Source: Rhodospirillales bacterium
GTDB taxonomy: Bacteria; Pseudomonadota; Alphaproteobacteria; Rhodospirillales; Shumkoniaceae
Assembly (NCBI GenBank): GCA_016776725.1
Contig: JADHSV010000008.1
Location: forward strand, 1 to 64,000
DNA: 64,000 nt
Direction: 5' to 3'
Part shown: piece after piece, positions 51,664 to 59,590 of the stretch
How the letters are laid out: every line of letters begins with the position of its first letter
Numbering within the stretch: position 1 is the first letter of the stretch
Notes under the pieces: generated by a model
Database searches by the model: none
Told to the model about the DNA's origin: nothing
The model's input: only the letters and a program-made list of their open reading frames with translations
Made by a program: the position numbers and the translations under genes

Positions 51664-53210
51664 TCAAAACCGAGGTTTGGCCTTCCTTGTATCAGGACTC
51701 GGTAATCCTCATGCAGATTGCCGCCAAAGTCCGGACCCGGCCCGGCATTGACGAGGCTGCGGCCTTCATGGGAACGCAGACCAATCATGATTTGCTGGAG
51801 GAAATCGGTCTCGGCACCGATGAAGGCCGAAAGGCCGGCCCCAACGATGTGATCTTTACGGTCCGGGCGGAATCCGAAGACGGCGCCAGTGCCGCTATTG
51901 AGGCGGCCCGCGTCATGGTCAGCGAACGGCGCAGCGACGAAGGCGGCGAAACCGAAGTGTTGCCGCGAACGCTGGACTCGGCATTGAAAAAGTTGCCGGA
52001 CGCCAATCTGGCGGCAATTTCCGTGCCCGGCGAATTCGCCGAGTTCGAGGCTTCGCGCGCCATACGCCGGGGGCTCAACGTCTTCCTTTTCAGCGACAAC
52101 GTTCCCCTTGAGGACGAAATCAAGCTAAAGCGCAACGCCGTGGCAAAGGGTGTGCTGTGCATGGGGCCGGACTGCGGAACGGCCTACGTCAGCGGTCAGG
52201 GCATCGGCTTTTTCAATGTGGTCGAGAAGGGGCGTGTGGGTTGCATCGCGGCCGCTGGAACCGGTCTTCAGGCCGTTGTGTCCAGGGTTGCGGCGCTGGG
52301 CGAAGGCCTGTCCCACGGGATCGGCGTGGGCGGGCGCGATTTGTCGGCCGAAGTCGGTGGCGCCATGACCCTGTTCGCGTTGGATACGCTGGCCGAAGAT
52401 GACGCGACGGAAGTCATCATCATCATCTCCAAGCCGCCGCATCCCGATGTGATGGCAAAGATCGAGGCGGTGATTGAGCGCATCGAAAAACCCGTCGTGG
52501 TTTGTTGCCTGGGTGCATCGCAAAAATCAGCCGGACGTGCGAGCTGGGTGAGCACGCTGGACGAAGCGGCGGATGCCGCCGTCAACCTGCTGGCCGGAAA
52601 AATGTGGAGCCCGGTGGCGTTTCGCGATGGCGCGGCCGCCAGGGCCGCCCTTGATGGCATCGGGAAGCTGAAGGGTGAAACGCCGCGCGCGGTGCTTGGT
52701 CTTTATACCGGCGGGACCCTGGCTCACGAGACACACCTTCTTTTCAAGGATCATCTGGAAGCCGTTAACCTGAACGGTAAAATTGACCGGGATGAAACGG
52801 CGAGCCGCATCATCGACCTTGGCGGCGACGAATACACGGTCGGCCGCCCCCATCCGATGATCGCGCCGGAGACACGTACCGAGATCGTCGAAAAAATGGG
52901 TGATCTGCCGAACGTGGGCGTGGCGCTGTTCGATCTGGTCATCGGGCGCGGATCGCATGAAGATCCGGCTCGGCCCTTGGCCGCAGCCTTCGGGGCTGCA
53001 AGAAAAACCGCCGAGGCCGCCGGTCGCAATCTGATCGGTGTCGCGTCCGTGGTGGGAACCAAGGGCGATCCGCAGGATTTGGATGGACAGATCGCCCAAC
53101 TGGCGGAGGCCGGAATACACCTTTTTGCGTCCAACGCCGAGGCCACGCGGTTTGCCGCGATGGTGGTCAATCCGGATATGGCAAAACAATTCCTTGAAGG
53201 ATCGAACTGA
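51657..53210 (+). CDS. allF: FdrA-family protein, AllF-like
   Basis: A 517-residue protein related to succinyl-CoA synthetase (FdrA family). The start at 51657 overlaps the DUF2877 stop, with GGAG upstream; an in-frame codon at 51588 is rejected. Features include the N-terminal SVILMQIAAKV, LCMGPDCGTAYVSGQGIGFFNVV, GIGVGGRDLSAEVGGAMT, LGLYTGGTLAHETHLL, and a late GRPHPMIAPETRTEIVEK with the phospho-His-type region seen in the synthetase family. In E. coli AllF contributes to oxamate carbamoyltransferase. It is followed without a gap by a 58-residue gene. Confidence 0.85.
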   Translation: MLIKTEVWPSLYQDSVILMQIAAKVRTRPGIDEAAAFMGTQTNHDLLEEIGLGTDEGRKAGPNDVIFTVRAESEDGASAAIEAARVMVSERRSDEGGETEVLPRTLDSALKKLPDANLAAISVPGEFAEFEASRAIRRGLNVFLFSDNVPLEDEIKLKRNAVAKGVLCMGPDCGTAYVSGQGIGFFNVVEKGRVGCIAAAGTGLQAVVSRVAALGEGLSHGIGVGGRDLSAEVGGAMTLFALDTLAEDDATEVIIIISKPPHPDVMAKIEAVIERIEKPVVVCCLGASQKSAGRASWVSTLDEAADAAVNLLAGKMWSPVAFRDGAAARAALDGIGKLKGETPRAVLGLYTGGTLAHETHLLFKDHLEAVNLNGKIDRDETASRIIDLGGDEYTVGRPHPMIAPETRTEIVEKMGDLPNVGVALFDLVIGRGSHEDPARPLAAAFGAARKTAEAAGRNLIGVASVVGTKGDPQDLDGQIAQLAEAGIHLFASNAEATRFAAMVVNPDMAKQFLEGSN

Positions 53211-53386
53211 TGGAAAAGAAAAACGCCCTGCCTGCGGAGTTGCGGGTCATCAATATTGGCCTGTCGGTTTTTGCCGATGACCTTCGGGCCGATGAAGTCG
53301 ATGTGGTGCAGCTGGATTGGCGGCCGCCGACCGGTGGCGACTCCCGCCTGGCTACCCTTCTGGCAAGTCTCGACGACGACGATTGA
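53210..53386 (+). CDS. Small FdrA/AllG-associated protein (58 residues)
   Basis: The ATG overlaps the last base of the FdrA stop codon (TGATG), so translation is coupled. The sequence (RVINIGLSVFADDLRADEV, then VDVVQLDWRPPTGGD and LATLLASLDDDD) resembles the short segment that, from memory, is fused to FdrA or DUF1116 proteins in other bacteria, with the LDWRPP core. It is probably a separate subunit fragment or stabiliser of the AllFGH complex. A bidirectional terminator follows. Confidence 0.7.
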   Translation: MEKKNALPAELRVINIGLSVFADDLRADEVDVVQLDWRPPTGGDSRLATLLASLDDDD

Positions 53387-53403
53387 ATTGCCGAATTCGA
53401 ACA

Positions 53404-53437
53404 CAAAAAAAGGCCGGGTTTCCCCGGCCTTTTTTTG
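53404..53437. terminator. Bidirectional intrinsic terminator
   Basis: AGGCCGGG (53411-53418) pairs with CCCGGCCT (53423-53430) around TTTC, with an A-run to the left (53405-53411) and a T-run to the right (53430-53437). It serves both the TRAP 4-allHF operon and the convergent allG gene. Confidence 0.9.
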
Positions 53438-53454
53438 TTTCGGAAACGGACGTG

Positions 53455-54690
53455 CTACACGCCTTTCTTCTCGGCAAAAGCTTCAAGTGCTTTGACGAAG
53501 CATTCCATCGGGGCGGCGGTTAAGCCGGCGCCGATCTGGCCGATGCCGGGTTTGCGGTGCGCGATGCCGGTGTTAATGACCGGCGTAATTCCCGTTTCCA
53601 CCACCTTGCGGATGTCGATCCCCAGCGGCGTGCCCCGGAAGTTGAGGTTGGGAATACGGTAGGTCTCGTGTTCGGTGGCCGTGATTTCATACATCTTATG
53701 GGTGGTTTCCACCGCGAACTGGGCCGTGCCGCCCACATACTGAACCACGGCGGGCGCTCCGGCCATGGCCAGCGAACCGAGGCCCGCCGTTTCGGTAATG
53801 GCCGAATCGCCCAAATCCGGATTGGCGTCGTCGGGGCCATACCCGGGGAAGAAGACGCCGTCGACGAAGGGGGCGGGGGCGGTGAACCAGGCATCATTCA
53901 GCCCACTGACACGAATTCCGAATTCCGTTCCGTTGCGGGCCATGGCGGTGACGATGGTCGAATCCTCGATGCCGTGGCCGGCGTCCAGCATGGCCTTGCA
54001 CGCCGGCATCACGCTGTTAAGGCAGAAGTGCCCGCTGTTATCGAGGAACGAAATAATCTTTTCCAGATCGCCCTTGCCGCCCGCAGCCATATGCGGCGCC
54101 AGAGCCAGGACGAAGCGCGAATTGCAGGCCCGGTTCCGGTTGTGCATCTCGTCGCCCATCTGCACGGCCTCGGCGACCAGGCTTTTGATATCAATACCGC
54201 CAGCCCGGCGAATGGCAGCGGTCAGCACCGGGGCCAATTCTTCATGCATCCAGCGAAGCCGCGCCAGAACCTCGGCGTCGTTGGCGCCGTGGCGAAGGAC
54301 CTTTCCGATGCCTTCGTAAAGGTTGGCGTAAGTCTCGATCCCGTGGACATCGTTGCGAATAACGTGAACGGCCATGGATGGCGTAATGATGCCCGACATG
54401 GGGCCGACGGAACCGTGGTTGTGGCACGAATCGAAGGTCAGATCGCCGCTGGCGCCCAACTCGAACCCTTCGTCCGGTGTTTTCGCCCAGCCTTCAAAAA
54501 CACAGGCCGCGCTGATGGCCCCACGCATCGGACCACACATGCGATCCCATTGGATGGGCGGTCCTGCGTGAAGCACCGTCTTTTCCGTCATTCCCGGAAT
54601 AACATCAAGCGCGATGCGAATGTCGGTTAAAACCGCAGTGCTTTCCTGGATGCGCTTCAGGCATTCCGTGTTCGCCGAACCGATACTCAT
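53455..54690 (-). CDS. allG: DUF1116 family protein, AllG/YlbE-like
   Basis: A 411-residue DUF1116 protein. Characteristic stretches are LHAGPPIQWDRMCGPMRGA, FDSCHNHGSVGPMSGI, ARNGTEFGIRVSGLNDAWFTAPAP, DLGDSAITETAGLGS and PVINTGIAHRKPGIGQIGAG. E. coli AllG (YlbE) is the third part of oxamate carbamoyltransferase. Here it is convergent with allH-allF rather than in the same operon, yet carries the GntR-type motif in its own upstream region (54757-54772), so it is probably co-regulated. The start codon has GGAGG close upstream. Confidence 0.85.
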   Translation of the reverse strand: MSIGSANTECLKRIQESTAVLTDIRIALDVIPGMTEKTVLHAGPPIQWDRMCGPMRGAISAACVFEGWAKTPDEGFELGASGDLTFDSCHNHGSVGPMSGIITPSMAVHVIRNDVHGIETYANLYEGIGKVLRHGANDAEVLARLRWMHEELAPVLTAAIRRAGGIDIKSLVAEAVQMGDEMHNRNRACNSRFVLALAPHMAAGGKGDLEKIISFLDNSGHFCLNSVMPACKAMLDAGHGIEDSTIVTAMARNGTEFGIRVSGLNDAWFTAPAPFVDGVFFPGYGPDDANPDLGDSAITETAGLGSLAMAGAPAVVQYVGGTAQFAVETTHKMYEITATEHETYRIPNLNFRGTPLGIDIRKVVETGITPVINTGIAHRKPGIGQIGAGLTAAPMECFVKALEAFAEKKGV

Positions 54691-54756
54691 TTTTCCTCCT
54701 CAAATCGATCGCCGGGAAGGCAGAGTTTTCCGCCCCGACGCAGAATAGAATTAAAT

Positions 54757-54772
54757 ATATTGCATTAAGTAT
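54757..54772. promoter_or_regulatory. Candidate GntR operator upstream of allG
   Basis: ATATTGCATTAAGTAT, matching the sites at 46535 and 47550 at 11 of the first 12 positions, 67-82 bases before the DUF1116 start codon in the 200-base gap behind the LacI gene. Confidence 0.5.
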
Positions 54773-54890
54773 CATGCGTCCACGCCAAATTTGCGTTTTG
54801 GCGTCGATCTCGTTGAGATCATTGAAAGGCTTGGGGGAATATTGGACCAAGGGAGTCCTAAAGGCGTTGGAGCCAGGGGTTGCCGATGCG

Positions 54891-55934
54891 TTACTTTTCG
54901 TTGGAAGGATGCCAGCCCTGCAGGTTTTCTTTGATAACGACCTCGACCGGCAATCGTTCCACCGAAACGGGTCGCCGTTCGCAATGATCGATCAGCGCCG
55001 TTACGGCTTTGGTTGCCGCCACACCCATATCCTGATGAATGACCACGTCCATGGATCCGTCCAGCAGATAGCGCTGGGTTCGATCGGTCAAATTGTGGCC
55101 GATGAAAATAATGTCGCGATCACGCTTTCGTTCGGTTAACGCCTGCACGATGCCCCGGTTGCCGCCGCCGACGCTATATATGCCGACCAGGTCTTTGCGT
55201 TCCTCAAGTACGGCGCTGATAAGGGCATAATTGTTTTCCGAATCGTCGCGGCCCGAGACAAGGTCAAGCACCTCGAACTGCGGATATTCCGAACGCAATA
55301 CGCTGCGGAACCCCATCTCGCGTTCTTCGTGGCTGCAATAGAGTTCGCCGCTCCACAGCACGGCGACCTTTCCGGCCGTGCGCAGGAAACGCCCCATTAA
55401 TTGACCGGCGGTGCGCCCGGCGGCGCGGTTGTCCATGCCCACATAATCGACGATTTCCGATCCATGCAAATTCGACACCAGCGCTAGTGTGGGCATCCAC
55501 TGCGCTGCCAGCCATGTGACGGTGTTCCGGACTTCCGGATGATCCAGCGCCTGAAAGGCGATCCCGGAGCTGCCCCTGTTCGCGCACTCTTTGAGCTTGG
55601 CCGCAAGGGCGATGGGGTTCATCTTCTCAACGAACGAGCAGGAGACTTCCACCTGCTGTTCGAGACCCGCGTCCCGGAAAGACGCACTGAGCGCTTCGGT
55701 GGAAGGCCCGGCGTCAGCCGGAAGAATGACATCGAAGGCGTATCTTTGTCCGTGCCTCGTGGCCCGGGCGTGGGAGGGGCCGCGGGCTTCCAGAATTTCG
55801 ATGGCTTCCTTGACGCGTTCCCTTGTCGCCCAGCCGACACCGTTCCGTTTGTTCAGAACCCGGTCGACAGTTGCCGTGCTGACACCTGCCTCATGGGCGA
55901 TGTCGATGATTCTGGCTTTCCTCTCGCGTCGCAT
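54891..55934 (-). CDS. LacI-family transcriptional regulator
   Basis: A 347-residue regulator. The start at 55934 puts the helix-turn-helix at residues 9-30 (RIIDIAHEAGVSTATVDRVLN), where LacI members have it; the upstream in-frame start at 56000 is rejected. The sensor domain is of the periplasmic sugar-binding type (FDVILPADAGPSTEALSASF to FIGHNLTDRTQRYLLDG). It is divergent from TRAP 5, with 535 bases between, and probably controls that operon. The repeats at 55993-56016 are possible binding sites. Confidence 0.85.
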   Translation of the reverse strand: MRRERKARIIDIAHEAGVSTATVDRVLNKRNGVGWATRERVKEAIEILEARGPSHARATRHGQRYAFDVILPADAGPSTEALSASFRDAGLEQQVEVSCSFVEKMNPIALAAKLKECANRGSSGIAFQALDHPEVRNTVTWLAAQWMPTLALVSNLHGSEIVDYVGMDNRAAGRTAGQLMGRFLRTAGKVAVLWSGELYCSHEEREMGFRSVLRSEYPQFEVLDLVSGRDDSENNYALISAVLEERKDLVGIYSVGGGNRGIVQALTERKRDRDIIFIGHNLTDRTQRYLLDGSMDVVIHQDMGVAATKAVTALIDHCERRPVSVERLPVEVVIKENLQGWHPSNEK

Positions 55935-55992
55935 TGCCCCAGCCCCGATTTTTCTTGGTGTGGTCGAATAATAAACCGTTTGAGACAAAAAA

Positions 55993-56016
55993 TACATCAA
56001 AAATACATCAATGATG
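55993..56016. promoter_or_regulatory. TACATCA direct repeats and CATCAATGATG palindrome
   Basis: TACATCA at 55993-55999 and 56004-56010, 11 bases apart, overlapping the palindrome CATCAATGATG (56006-56016). The position just upstream of the LacI gene fits a binding site for this or another regulator. Confidence 0.35.
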
Positions 56017-56157
56017 CGTCGGGCGATGCCTTATTGTTGACTCTGCCGTATTTTTTCGATTATCATTCTCATGTGACCAGATGACGGGAAGGGAAATGTC
56101 GCCCTGAAAATGATCGAGGTGGCTGTTTATCTTTCCGATCTCTGCGTGAAAAGGCTT

Positions 56158-56314
56158 GTTGGAGGCGCTTTGAGGATTCCTTCTGGGATTGCGTCCACCG
56201 GCCGTGGGGTGCTTCGAGCATCATGAAACCGAAATCCTCTCATTAAACCGCTTCCGGCCCGTGAGGGCGGGATAGTGGACGTGGCGAAACAGCAGCCCGG
56301 TTATACGGGCTCTG
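56158..56314 (+). promoter_or_regulatory. Structured leader element A (homologous to element B)
   Basis: A hairpin GGCGC (56164-56168), bulge TTTGAG, GATTCC (56175-56180), loop TTCT, GGGATT (56185-56190), GCGTC (56191-56195). Fifty-nine bases after the GAGG comes GAAATCCTC (56231), then CCGC (56248-56251) pairing with GCGG (56267-56270), and a final hairpin at 56290-56314. The core 56171-56196 matches element B at 23 of 26 positions. It lies about 160-310 bases before dctP 5. A riboswitch-like RNA is proposed; no known class was recognised. Confidence 0.6.
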
Positions 56315-56469
56315 GACGAGGTGAATTGATGAAGCGTGAAGACGTTACAGGTTTTTGAGAAATGGATAGCGGCTTCGCGTCCATCGATCAGGTTCGTGTT
56401 GTTCCAAAAGAATGAAACCGACGTGAAAACTTGACGTGTTTTGCACCAATTAGAGACAGGGAGTAGAAA

Positions 56470-57468
56470 ATGAAGAAATTAGTATCGACAGTGTTTGGCG
56501 GCCTCATGGGTGTGGCGCTGCTTTCCGGTCCGACCGTGGCAGCAGACTTTACCTTTAAATACGGCAACTCTCAGCCGGAAAAGGACGGGCGCAGCCAGTC
56601 CATGGTGTTTTTCGAAAAAGAGCTTGAAAAACGCTCGGGCGGCCGCATCGACGTTGAAAACTATTTCAGCGCCGTTCTTGGCAACGAACGCGAAATGATG
56701 GATCAGGTCGCTACCGGTTTGATCCAGGGCACGCGCGGCGGTTTCTTCACCGACGTTAACCCGAAATTCTCGATCCTTCAGCTGCCGTTCCTGGTCGCCA
56801 ACTGGGACGAGGCGATCTGTCTGGTCCGTAGCGACTGGATGAAGGGTGTTCAGGCCGAAGGTTCCAAGGGCAAGTATCACGTGCCCGCCACGGGTATCAG
56901 CCAGGGCTTCCGCGCCCACACCAATAATGTCCGCCCGCTCAAGGTCCCGGCCGACCTTAAGGGCCTGAAGATGCGCGTTCCGCAGCAGGAAGTGTACATC
57001 GAAACCTCCAAGGCCCTTGGCGCCAGTCCGCAGGCCATGCCGTTCTCTGAAGCCTATCAGGCGTTCAAGACCGGCGTGATCGACGGTCAGGATAACCCGC
57101 CCGCCAACATCGCGGCATACAAGGTCGAAGAAGTGCAGAAGTACATGTCGATCACCAACTACTCGACCGGTCCCGACCCGTTGATGATCAACAAAGCCTG
57201 GTACGATAAGCTTCCCGCCGATCTGCAAAAGACGTTCGACGAGGTTGCCGTCGCAGCGCTGGCCCATTCCGACAAGACGTATCGGGACGGCGAAGCCGAC
57301 ATGATCAAGACGCTCGGCAAGCAGATGGAAGTCAACTACGTGACAGGCAAGGAACTGGCCATGTTTGTTGACCTCGCAAAGCCGGTGCACGCCATCTTCG
57401 TCGGCAAGGGTGACTTCACCCAGGCCGATATCGATGGTGCGGTTGCTGCCGCGCGTTCTTGCAAATAA
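56470..57468 (+). CDS. dctP: TRAP transporter substrate-binding protein (DctP), system 5
   Basis: A 332-residue receptor with a signal peptide (cleavage near TVAA). FKYGNSQPEKDGRSQSMVFFEKELEKRSGGRI is the DctP-family opening of the SiaP/YiaO type; LKGLKMRVPQQEVYIETSKALGASPQAMPFSEAYQAFKTGVIDGQDNPPANI holds the ligand-pocket segment with the conserved Arg and Gln-Asp-Asn. This receptor is of a different subtype from systems 2 and 4. A strong terminator follows. The downstream dehydrogenase and isomerase suggest a hydroxy- or sugar acid ligand. Confidence 0.93.
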   Translation: MKKLVSTVFGGLMGVALLSGPTVAADFTFKYGNSQPEKDGRSQSMVFFEKELEKRSGGRIDVENYFSAVLGNEREMMDQVATGLIQGTRGGFFTDVNPKFSILQLPFLVANWDEAICLVRSDWMKGVQAEGSKGKYHVPATGISQGFRAHTNNVRPLKVPADLKGLKMRVPQQEVYIETSKALGASPQAMPFSEAYQAFKTGVIDGQDNPPANIAAYKVEEVQKYMSITNYSTGPDPLMINKAWYDKLPADLQKTFDEVAVAALAHSDKTYRDGEADMIKTLGKQMEVNYVTGKELAMFVDLAKPVHAIFVGKGDFTQADIDGAVAAARSCK

Positions 57469-57483
57469 GCAATAATGCCCAGG

Positions 57484-57514
57484 GACGCCCGGACGTTTTG
57501 TCCGGGCGTCTTTT
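57484..57514 (+). terminator. Intrinsic terminator between dctP 5 and dctQ 5
   Basis: GACGCCCGGAC (57484-57494), loop GTTTT, GTCCGGGCGTC (57500-57510), TTTT (57511-57514). A perfect 11-pair stem directly after the receptor gene, where it would limit expression of the membrane subunits relative to the receptor. Confidence 0.85.
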
Positions 57515-57560
57515 CGGGGCATAATAAGTGCTCCTTGGCATTAATCGGGGTGGGTCGCAA

Positions 57561-58067
57561 ATGAACGCGTTGGTTTTCAGCGATAAATGGCTGAGCAAAA
57601 TTCTTGAATGGTTGCTCGTCGTCGTGTTCTTCGGCTTCTTTGCCATGGTTTGCACCCTCGTTGTGATGCGCTATGGATTTGGAACCACGATTGTCGGCGG
57701 CAACGAAGGGGTGACGGTGGCTTTCGTGTTTACGGTCGCCATCGGCGCGGCGGTCGCCATCTCGCGGCGCGATCACATTGCCATTACCTACTTCATTAAC
57801 TTCCTGCCACTCCCGATTAAGAAGGTGGCCTACATTGTCGGGCTGCTTCTGATCGCCTTTATCAACGTCATCATGATTTCCTATTCCATCAGGTGGATTG
57901 AGCTTTCCGGAGGTGCGGCGTGGCAGCCGTTCCGTTTTGCGCAAGGTTATTTCCAGGCGGCGATTCCGCTGGGATGCGGGCTGGCCGTTATATTCTGTTT
58001 CAACAAGATCGCCCTGACGCTGGGGGGGCACGAATCCGTCGAACATGTGTGGATGCCGGAAGATTGA
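57561..58067 (+). CDS. dctQ: TRAP transporter small permease (DctQ), system 5
   Basis: A 168-residue DctQ-family protein with four predicted helices. The start at 57561 gives the family N-terminus; a longer in-frame start at 57528 is rejected. FGTTIVGGNEGVTVAFVFTVAIGAAVAISRRDHIAITYF shows the GGNE variant of the GADE motif, and the last helix ends near FNKIAL. Followed by dctM 5 after 64 bases. Confidence 0.85.
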   Translation: MNALVFSDKWLSKILEWLLVVVFFGFFAMVCTLVVMRYGFGTTIVGGNEGVTVAFVFTVAIGAAVAISRRDHIAITYFINFLPLPIKKVAYIVGLLLIAFINVIMISYSIRWIELSGGAAWQPFRFAQGYFQAAIPLGCGLAVIFCFNKIALTLGGHESVEHVWMPED

Positions 58068-58131
58068 GCTTTTCTCGGGCAATAATTCTTTTCGGGGCGA
58101 ATAACAAAAACAGGGTTTACGGGGCGCGTTA

Positions 58132-59412
58132 ATGCTTATCTTACTGGCCAGTCTTTTCGTTTTTATCATTTTGGGCGTCCCCATCGGGTATTCGCTCGGC
58201 CTCTCTTCTTTTGCCTATTTCTTCTTCGAGCAACCGATGCTGATGGGGATATTGCCGCAGCGACTGTTCGCCGGAATGAACAACTACGCGCTTATCGCGC
58301 TCCCGTTATTTATCCTTATGGGGCAGGTGATGAATTCGGGTGGCATTACGGCCCGTCTTCTGGATTTCTCCATGCTGTTCGTCGGGCGATTCAAGGGCGG
58401 ACTGGGCCTTGTGAACGTGCTCGCCAGCATGATCTTCGGCGGCATTTCCGGTTCGGCCGCATCGGACACGGCTTCCATTGGTTCGATCCTTATCCCCGAG
58501 ATGAAACGGCGTGGATATTCGGTGCATTTCGCCGCCGGTATCACGGTGGCGTCATCGACCATGGGAATGATCATTCCGCCCAGCATGGCCATGGTGCTTT
58601 ACGCCATTGTCGCTCAGGAATCGGTGGGCCAGTTGTTCATGGCCGGAATTATTCCGGGCATCATGATAGGTTTTTTTCAGTTTGGTATCGTCTACTGGCT
58701 TTCCATTCGGCGCGACTATCCCATGGAAAAAGTGCCGTTCACGACCGAAAACGTCGTTCGCCAGTTCCGCCGTTCCGGCCTTGTCCTTCTCATGCCTTTA
58801 CTGGTCGTGGGCTCGGTCGTTTTCGGAATTGCGACGCCGACGGAATCGGCCGGTCTGGGTGTGCTGTACGGGCTTATCATCGGGCTGTTCATCGTCGGGA
58901 CGGAATCCTTCAAGACGTTTCCGAAATCGTTGCACAGCGCGATCATCACGACGGCCAAGATCATGGTCGTGATCGCCTTTTCGCAGCTTTACATCTGGGT
59001 GCTGGCGCTGGAGCGCATTCCGGACGCCCTGGCCGCTTTCGTCATCAGCCTCGAACTTGGACCGACGGCGCTTTTGATGCTGATGTCCGTGGTGATTCTG
59101 ATTGCCGGCACGTTCATTGACGTGAGCCCCGCCATTTTGCTGCTGACGCCGGTTTTGCTGCCCGCGGTCACGGCGGTTGGCGTTTCGCCCGTGCATTTCG
59201 GCGTGCTCATGGTTTCGGGGCTGGCGGTGGGCACCTGTACCCCGCCGGTGGGGACCTGTTTAAATGTTTGCGCGGCCATTGCGCGCATGGGGATCGGGCA
59301 GATTTTTGTGGGCGCGGCGCCGTTCCTGGCCGCCAACACGTTCGTTCTTTTCCTGATTTGTATTTTCCCCGATTTGGTGATGTGGATTCCCAATATGGTT
59401 TACGGAAACTAA
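58132..59412 (+). CDS. dctM: TRAP transporter large permease (DctM), system 5
   Basis: A 426-residue DctM-family transporter. GGISGSAASDTASIGSILIPEMKRRGYS, MIIPPSMAMVLYAIVAQ, TPTESAGLGVLYG and GTCTPPVGTCLNVCAAI are the family signatures; the last is a variant of the usual TPPVG-NLFV. It is separated from the next gene by about 180 bases that contain structured element B. Confidence 0.93.
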   Translation: MLILLASLFVFIILGVPIGYSLGLSSFAYFFFEQPMLMGILPQRLFAGMNNYALIALPLFILMGQVMNSGGITARLLDFSMLFVGRFKGGLGLVNVLASMIFGGISGSAASDTASIGSILIPEMKRRGYSVHFAAGITVASSTMGMIIPPSMAMVLYAIVAQESVGQLFMAGIIPGIMIGFFQFGIVYWLSIRRDYPMEKVPFTTENVVRQFRRSGLVLLMPLLVVGSVVFGIATPTESAGLGVLYGLIIGLFIVGTESFKTFPKSLHSAIITTAKIMVVIAFSQLYIWVLALERIPDALAAFVISLELGPTALLMLMSVVILIAGTFIDVSPAILLLTPVLLPAVTAVGVSPVHFGVLMVSGLAVGTCTPPVGTCLNVCAAIARMGIGQIFVGAAPFLAANTFVLFLICIFPDLVMWIPNMVYGN

Positions 59413-59418
59413 TTCGAA

Positions 59419-59572
59419 GTTAGCGGACACACTGAGGATTCCTTCCGGGATCGTGTCCGCCCGCCAAACGACGCATTGCGCCGATCGACGGTGAAATTCT
59501 CACATCGTTCCGCCGCGAACTCTGAAAAAAGGAAGCGGTGGGTTTTGTAGCGTCGGATCCGGCCGTGCCGGA
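59419..59572 (+). promoter_or_regulatory. Structured leader element B (homologous to element A)
   Basis: GCGGACAC (59423-59430), bulge ACTGAG, GATTCC (59437-59442), loop TTCC, GGGATC (59447-59452), GTGTCCGC (59453-59460): a 14-pair hairpin with one bulge. GAAATTCTCA starts 59 bases after GAGG, as in element A; CCGC (59510-59513) pairs with GCGG (59535-59538); a hairpin TCCGGC/GCCGGA (59558-59563, 59567-59572) ends just before the ACGGAGG ribosome-binding site of the next gene. Relative to element A the outer stem shows a G-C to A-T compensatory change. Confidence 0.6.
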
Positions 59573-59590
59573 CCAAACGGAGGAAATGTT

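Larger units (their letters stand above)
55935..56469 (+). other. 535-base divergent regulatory region and TRAP 5 leader
   Basis: No protein gene seen. From left to right: TACATCA repeats and a CATCAATGATG palindrome (55993-56016), a structured element homologous to one at 59419-59538, a separate hairpin AGCCCG/CGGGCT (56294-56299, 56306-56311), and an unstructured run to the AGGGAG site before dctP 5. Confidence 0.6.

Noticed and set aside
59423-59460. Simple terminator of the TRAP 5 operon
   Set aside because: No T-run follows, and the element has a homologue 3.3 kb upstream with conserved spacing and compensatory pairing, which a terminator would not need.
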